This document shows, piece by piece, positions 60,342 to 64,000 of a stretch of 64,000 nucleotides of DNA. Numbering within the stretch: the stretch's first letter is position 1; every line of letters starts with the position of its first letter. Source of the DNA: Gemmatimonadaceae bacterium (lineage in GTDB: Bacteria; Gemmatimonadota; Gemmatimonadetes; Gemmatimonadales; Gemmatimonadaceae); contig JAIBBJ010000024.1 in assembly GCA_019694735.1 (NCBI GenBank), forward strand, positions 24,636-88,635. Direction: 5' to 3'. The translations under genes were made by a program, and so were the position numbers. Under the pieces are notes generated by a model, which was not told where the DNA came from, made no database searches, and saw only the letters and a list, made by a program, of their open reading frames with translations.

Positions 60342-61424
60342 TCAGTTCCAGCGGACGGTGAGGCTCGACCGGAGGCCCTTCACCGCGGTGCCGGCCCCGC
60401 TCGAGATGTCGTAGAGGTTGCCCGCGCTGTACCCGACCTGCGGATAGAAGCTGAACTTCCCCGCCGAGAGCCGCACGCGGACGCCGGTGTTGAAGAGGTT
60501 GCCGGCCTTGATGCCGTCCACCTGCCAGAGCCGGATCTCGACGTTCGGCTGCACGAGCGCCGGGCCGGCCTGGAAGCTCACGCCGCCGCTCACGTTCGCG
60601 ACGTTCTCGGGCGGCGCGTCACCGGCGAACTGCTGGCCGGCCATGCGGTACAGGTTCCAGCCGGAGAGGAACACCGTCGTGCTCTTCACCGGGAAGCTCC
60701 ACGACCCGGAGAGGATCAGCCGGTCGCCGGTCGAGTACGTGGTGCTGTCGGCCGCGTCCTCGCCGAATGCCGAGTACGAGAGGCCGAACTGCACCTGCCC
60801 GTCGCGGACGGGCCGGTCGAGGCCGAGCGAGAGGCGCATCTCGTCGGCGGGCTGGAATCGGAGGTCGGTGCCCGAGACGTCGTAGGCGGCGAACTCGGTG
60901 GATTTCCGGAAGCTCGCGCCGGCGCCGAAGTTCCACGCGCCGAGCTCGCGCGCGTACGCGACGCCGCCGGTGCCGGCGAGGCCGTTGCCCATCGCCGAGA
61001 TCGGGAAGTTCAGGAAGTCGTTGCCGATCTGGCCCGCGGCCTCCGTCTGGTCCTCGGGGATGGTGTACTGCCCCGTCGGGAGGTTGAGGCCGAGCGTGAA
61101 CACGACGTTGCGCTCCGCCATCGCGTAGTTCGCGCGGATCTGCGTGTCGGTGAGCCCGCTGATCGAGCTGCTCGTGGTGTCGCCGCGCGTGACCTTCGCC
61201 GAGGCGAACGCGGTGGTGAGGTCCACGCTGAAGCGTTGCGTGAACGGCATCGTCACGACGATCGGCAACGCCGTCTGCGAGATCGAGTACTTCGCGGCGC
61301 CGGTGCCGATGTCGTACGAGGCGAAGTGCGGCGCCACGAGGATCGCGGCGTCACCGGGCCCCTGCGCGTGCACGGCGGCGGGGAGGGCGGCCACGAGGGC
61401 CGCGGCGAGGAGGGAACGCGTCAC
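60342..61424 (-). CDS. Predicted outer-membrane beta-barrel protein, hypothetical
   Basis: 360 residues. A signal peptide (LLAAALVAALPAAVHAQ) is followed by repeated amphipathic strands of 8-12 residues (FSVDLTTAFASAKV, VVFTLGLNLPTGQY, WNFGAGASFRKS, VQFGLSYSAFGE, TVFLSGWNLYRM), ending LRSSLTVRWN. This is the pattern of a 12- to 16-strand barrel, loosely like the MetA-phenol-degradation or porin-like families; I cannot name the family. GTG 61424 precedes the signal peptide. It lies 15 bases downstream of the TPR/CsgG-like gene, so the two are probably cotranscribed. Confidence 0.72.
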   Translation of the reverse strand: MTRSLLAAALVAALPAAVHAQGPGDAAILVAPHFASYDIGTGAAKYSISQTALPIVVTMPFTQRFSVDLTTAFASAKVTRGDTTSSSISGLTDTQIRANYAMAERNVVFTLGLNLPTGQYTIPEDQTEAAGQIGNDFLNFPISAMGNGLAGTGGVAYARELGAWNFGAGASFRKSTEFAAYDVSGTDLRFQPADEMRLSLGLDRPVRDGQVQFGLSYSAFGEDAADSTTYSTGDRLILSGSWSFPVKSTTVFLSGWNLYRMAGQQFAGDAPPENVANVSGGVSFQAGPALVQPNVEIRLWQVDGIKAGNLFNTGVRVRLSAGKFSFYPQVGYSAGNLYDISSGAGTAVKGLRSSLTVRWN

Positions 61425-61439
61425 GGAGGCGGGCCTCGA

Positions 61440-62786
61440 TCAGGGACGGCGGATGATGATGACGACCTGACCGGTACGATTCACCGCGTCGGTGCCGGGG
61501 GTGGAGCTCGTCGGGTCGCGCTGCGGCGGCGGCTCGCTCACGGTGCTGGTGAGCGGGCTGACGCTCGGCGGGTTCACCTGCAGCGTGATGCGCTCGATGG
61601 TCGCGCCGAGCCCCTGCGGGGCGCCCGGGCCAGCCGCCGGCCGGCCGACGTTCCCGACCTCGGCCTGTGCCACCACCTGGCTCTCGCTGCCGCTGAGTCC
61701 GCCCTCGATCTGCGTCGTCGTGACCTGCGCGCCCTGGGCGGCGGCCTGCGCCGCCTGGAAGCGCGCCGAGGCGGCGCCGAAGCCCGGGTCGAGCGAGCGC
61801 GCGTTCTCGAAGAAGCGCGCCGCGTCCTGGAAGCGGCCGTCGTCCGCCGCCTGCAGGCCCCGACTGTACGAGAGGAAGGCCTCGAGGTTCGCCGTCGGGC
61901 GGCGGTCGATCGCCTGCCGCTCGGCCGGCGTCAGCTGGATGCCGAGCTGGCCGATGAGCTGGAGCACGAGGCGCTTCTCCATGTCGAACAGCTGCGCCAG
62001 CGGGTTGGTCGCGGTGACGGCCTGGCCGCTCTGCCCGTTCGCCACGCGCACGAGCGCCGCGTCGAGCGTCACGGTGCCGGGCGCGGCGACGATCGAGCCG
62101 TTCACGATCGTGCCGGCCTGGATCAGCCGGCCCGCGCGCACCGCGGTCGCCGCGTCCACGCGGTTCGACTGCGAGAGCTGGATCTCGTCCGCGAGCGCCT
62201 GCATGCGGTCGCGCTCGACGACCTTGAGCCGCGACACCTGCGCGAGGTCCGTGACGATCAGGTCGGCGATGCCGCGCTCGAGCGGACGCAGCGACTCGTC
62301 GGTGCCGGAGAAGCGGAAGGGCGGCACCGCGACCGTGTTCTGGTCGCCGGCCGTCGGGGAGAGGCGCGCCTCGTTGGCGACGGCGGCCTTGGCGGCGGCG
62401 ATCGCCTCCTGGCGTGCCAGCGACACGAGCCGCGTGCGGATGTCGTCCTTCGCGCGGCGCGAGTTGCCCACCGCGAGGTAGCTCTCGTACGCGCGGCGCG
62501 CGCTCGTCAGGTCCCCGACCTGCTCCGAGGCGAGGCCCGCGTACAGCGCGCTCACGCCGTCCTTCGGGTCGAGCTTCGTCGCCTGCTCGAGCACCGCCTT
62601 CGCGTCGGCGTAGCGCTGGCCCTTGTAGTAGGCCACGCCCAGCGCGCGGAGCGCCGCGACGTTCTGCGGGTTGCGGGCACGGGCCGCCTCGAGGCGCGGG
62701 ATGGCGTCGCCCCGGCCCTGCGCGGCCGCGGGGGCCGTGGCGAGGGTGGCGAGCATCAGGGCGGCGAACGGACGAACGAGTCGCAT
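61440..62786 (-). CDS. TPR plus CsgG-like exported protein
   Basis: 448 residues with a signal peptide ending near PAAAQ. Two to three tetratricopeptide repeats follow (NVAALRALGVAYYKGQRYADAKAVLEQATKLDP). A CsgG/curli-assembly-like domain comes next, with PFRFSGTDESLRPLERGIADLIVTDL and VVERDRMQALADEIQLS, then another TPR-like unit. A long low-complexity Gln/Ser/Pro-rich tail runs to VNRTGQVVIIIRRP. ATG 62786 has AGGAGA 6 bases upstream. Cysteine-free, so not a lipoprotein like true CsgG. It may be a periplasmic scaffold for the beta-barrel protein encoded just downstream. Confidence 0.75.
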   Translation of the reverse strand: MRLVRPFAALMLATLATAPAAAQGRGDAIPRLEAARARNPQNVAALRALGVAYYKGQRYADAKAVLEQATKLDPKDGVSALYAGLASEQVGDLTSARRAYESYLAVGNSRRAKDDIRTRLVSLARQEAIAAAKAAVANEARLSPTAGDQNTVAVPPFRFSGTDESLRPLERGIADLIVTDLAQVSRLKVVERDRMQALADEIQLSQSNRVDAATAVRAGRLIQAGTIVNGSIVAAPGTVTLDAALVRVANGQSGQAVTATNPLAQLFDMEKRLVLQLIGQLGIQLTPAERQAIDRRPTANLEAFLSYSRGLQAADDGRFQDAARFFENARSLDPGFGAASARFQAAQAAAQGAQVTTTQIEGGLSGSESQVVAQAEVGNVGRPAAGPGAPQGLGATIERITLQVNPPSVSPLTSTVSEPPPQRDPTSSTPGTDAVNRTGQVVIIIRRP

Positions 62787-62794
62787 CACGTCTC

Positions 62795-63604
62795 CTAGCG
62801 ATCGGGATCCAGCATGTCTTCGAACCGCAACCACTGCTTGTAGAAGTACAGGTCGACGTAGCCCGTGGTGCCGTTCCGGTTCTTGCGCACCAGCAGTTCC
62901 GTCGCCCCCTCCGCGCCCGAGCCGGGCGCGTACATCTCCTCCCGGTACAGCGCCAGCACCACGTCGGCCGACTGCTTCACCGCGCCGAGCGCGCCGAGGT
63001 CGTCGAGCACCGGCCGCGCATCCGGTCGGGGCGCCCACGCCGGCAGGTGCGCCGTGGCCAGCACGCAGACGTCCTGCGCGACCGCCTCGGCCTTCAGCGC
63101 CCGGACCGCCGCGGCCAGCTCCTCGTCCTGCGCCCGCGCTCCCGCCGCCAGCGACTGGAGGGAGTCCAGCATCACGACCTGCGCGCCGAGCCCGCGAAGC
63201 GTCTCGCCCATCTCCGCCGCCGACCCGAGCGGCAGTACCTCGAACCGCGGCGAGCGGTCACGCAGCCGCACCGCCGCCGCGCCCACCGCCGCCCGCTGGA
63301 GGTCGTCGAGCTTCCCCCGCCGCAGGTCGTCCACCTTCACGCGCCCCTCGATCGCCAGGGCCCGCTCCATCACGCGCTCCACCGACATCTCCCCGGTGAG
63401 GAAGGCAACCTTCGTGCCGCCCTCCGCCATCCGGAGCGCCATCGCCAGCGCCAGCGCGCTCTTCCCGCTCCCGACGTCGCCGCCAAGGACGACCAGGTCG
63501 CCCGCGCGGACACCGCCGCCCAGCCACCGGTCCACGCTCGGGAAGCCGGTCGCGCTCGTGTCGGCCGCGAGCATCCCGTCCGCCACCAGGTCGATCCGCC
63601 GCAT
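62795..63604 (-). CDS. Stand-alone DnaB-type RecA-like ATPase
   Basis: 269 residues that match only the C-terminal motor of DnaB replicative helicases: Walker A GGDVGSGKSALALAMALRMAEGG, a VAFLTGEMSVERV segment, Walker B VVMLDSLQSL, the RPVLDDLGALGAVKQSADVVLALYREE block and the final LLVRKNRNGTTGYVDLYFYKQWLRFEDM. The N-terminal primase-interaction domain is absent, and the Gln of the ALSQLSR-type motif is His (ATAHLPA). It is therefore not the main helicase; it may serve recombination or a KaiC/RadA-like role. ATG 63604 was chosen over GTG 63607. It lies just upstream of the CsgG-like gene. Confidence 0.8.
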   Translation of the reverse strand: MRRIDLVADGMLAADTSATGFPSVDRWLGGGVRAGDLVVLGGDVGSGKSALALAMALRMAEGGTKVAFLTGEMSVERVMERALAIEGRVKVDDLRRGKLDDLQRAAVGAAAVRLRDRSPRFEVLPLGSAAEMGETLRGLGAQVVMLDSLQSLAAGARAQDEELAAAVRALKAEAVAQDVCVLATAHLPAWAPRPDARPVLDDLGALGAVKQSADVVLALYREEMYAPGSGAEGATELLVRKNRNGTTGYVDLYFYKQWLRFEDMLDPDR

Positions 63605-63667
63605 CACGCGTGAGATCGGGGAGATGTCGGACGGTCGCAGGTGGCCTCTAAGGTTGGCGGTGACGCC

Positions 63668-64000
63668 CTATTCTACCGGACGTTCGGGACCCCCGGCAAG
63701 CTCGCTCCCGCCGGCCCGGAGCGCCGTGACGAGCCGCACCAACTCGGAACGTGCCGCGCGGTCGAGGTGGGGGGAAGTGACCTCGGTCACCGCCTCGAGG
63801 GCGTCCGCCACCCCCGGCGGGTCGCCGTCGGCGGTGGTGGCGAAGGCGCGCAGGAGCGCCGTCCGCGCCTTCGGCGGCAGGGTGATCGCGGCGAGCCACT
63901 GCCGCGCGCCCTCGGCGCGCGCCTGCCGCGCCGACGCCTCGAGCGCGAACGGTCCCCGGACCCCGGCCGCGAGCCGCGCCGCCATCACCGCGCCGAGCAG
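63668..64000 (-). CDS. Hypothetical helical protein, N-terminus outside window
   Basis: The frame is open to the right edge; 110 residues are visible, ending GGPERPVE. An ATG lies at 63988 but the open frame continues beyond it, so the real start is probably outside. The sequence is Ala/Arg/Leu-rich and helical (ARTALLRAFATTADGDPPGVADALEAV and similar), with no recognisable family. A 60-base gap separates it from the DnaB-type gene. Confidence 0.55.
   Translation of the reverse strand: MLGAVMAARLAAGVRGPFALEASARQARAEGARQWLAAITLPPKARTALLRAFATTADGDPPGVADALEAVTEVTSPHLDRAARSELVRLVTALRAGGSELAGGPERPVE

Overview
The window is about 64 kb of GC-rich bacterial chromosome, densely packed, with one long gene-poor stretch (21854-22188). 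Outer-membrane machinery (a TolC-type RND efflux system, a TamA/BamA-like barrel with TamB, a CBM9/DUF5916 protein and small lipoproteins) shows a Gram-negative-type cell. The base composition, the DUF5916 protein and the many GTG starts with 4-base GTGA/ATGA junctions suggest Gemmatimonadota or a similar high-GC phylum. That placement is an inference: no rRNA or other decisive marker is present. I saw no tRNA, rRNA, CRISPR array, insertion sequence, phage gene or integrase.

Layout. 1-3779: 3' end of citrate synthase with a strong terminator, a secreted carboxypeptidase-regulatory-like protein, a MutY glycosylase without NUDIX domain, and a NiCoT/UreH-type transporter. 3826-10171: a TetR repressor divergent from a TolC/MFP/RND efflux operon, with a promoter whose spacer holds a palindrome. 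10257-14540: a periplasmic-TPR/transmembrane/four-Cys protein, a VWA protein, a CaCA antiporter and a MarR regulator. 14607-18264: an MFS exporter divergent from marR across a perfect 18-bp palindrome, then a cation/proton antiporter coupled to a GCS2-type carboxylate-amine ligase. 18300-21853: a ChlI-like AAA+ protein coupled to a molybdopterin oxidoreductase. 22189-22377: a tiny lipoprotein behind the best promoter in the window. 22472-27722: a glcDEF-type glycolate oxidase operon with a degenerate HAD protein and YgfZ. 27824-31593: a sigma-70 family factor, aroB, a PduO-type cobalamin adenosyltransferase and a Ser/Thr kinase. 31656-41121: ferredoxin-NADP reductase, TamA/BamA-like protein, TamB, a Fis-type AAA+ response regulator without GAFTGA, and a small zinc-binding protein. 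41147-48404: a P1 peptidase, a DUF6941-like protein, a DMT transporter-HAD-CYTH-unknown-AcpS operon, and the CBM9/DUF5916 protein. 48438-60164: a minus-strand housekeeping cluster in transcriptional order yebC-ruvC-ruvA-ruvB-queA-tgt-yajC-def-fmt-rsmB-rpe-tlpA-tsaD-lgt. 60342-64000: a beta-barrel protein, a TPR-CsgG-like protein, a stand-alone DnaB-type ATPase and an incomplete unknown gene.

No single obvious new defence or biosynthetic system stands out. The most interesting candidates are: the molybdoenzyme/ChlI-like AAA+/VWA set; the transmembrane TPR protein ending in a four-Cys domain; the GAFTGA-less NtrC-type regulator; the HAD protein whose nucleophile motif reads ExE beside glycolate oxidase; the antiporter-ligase pair; two well-defined operator regions; and a probable CTG start for queA.
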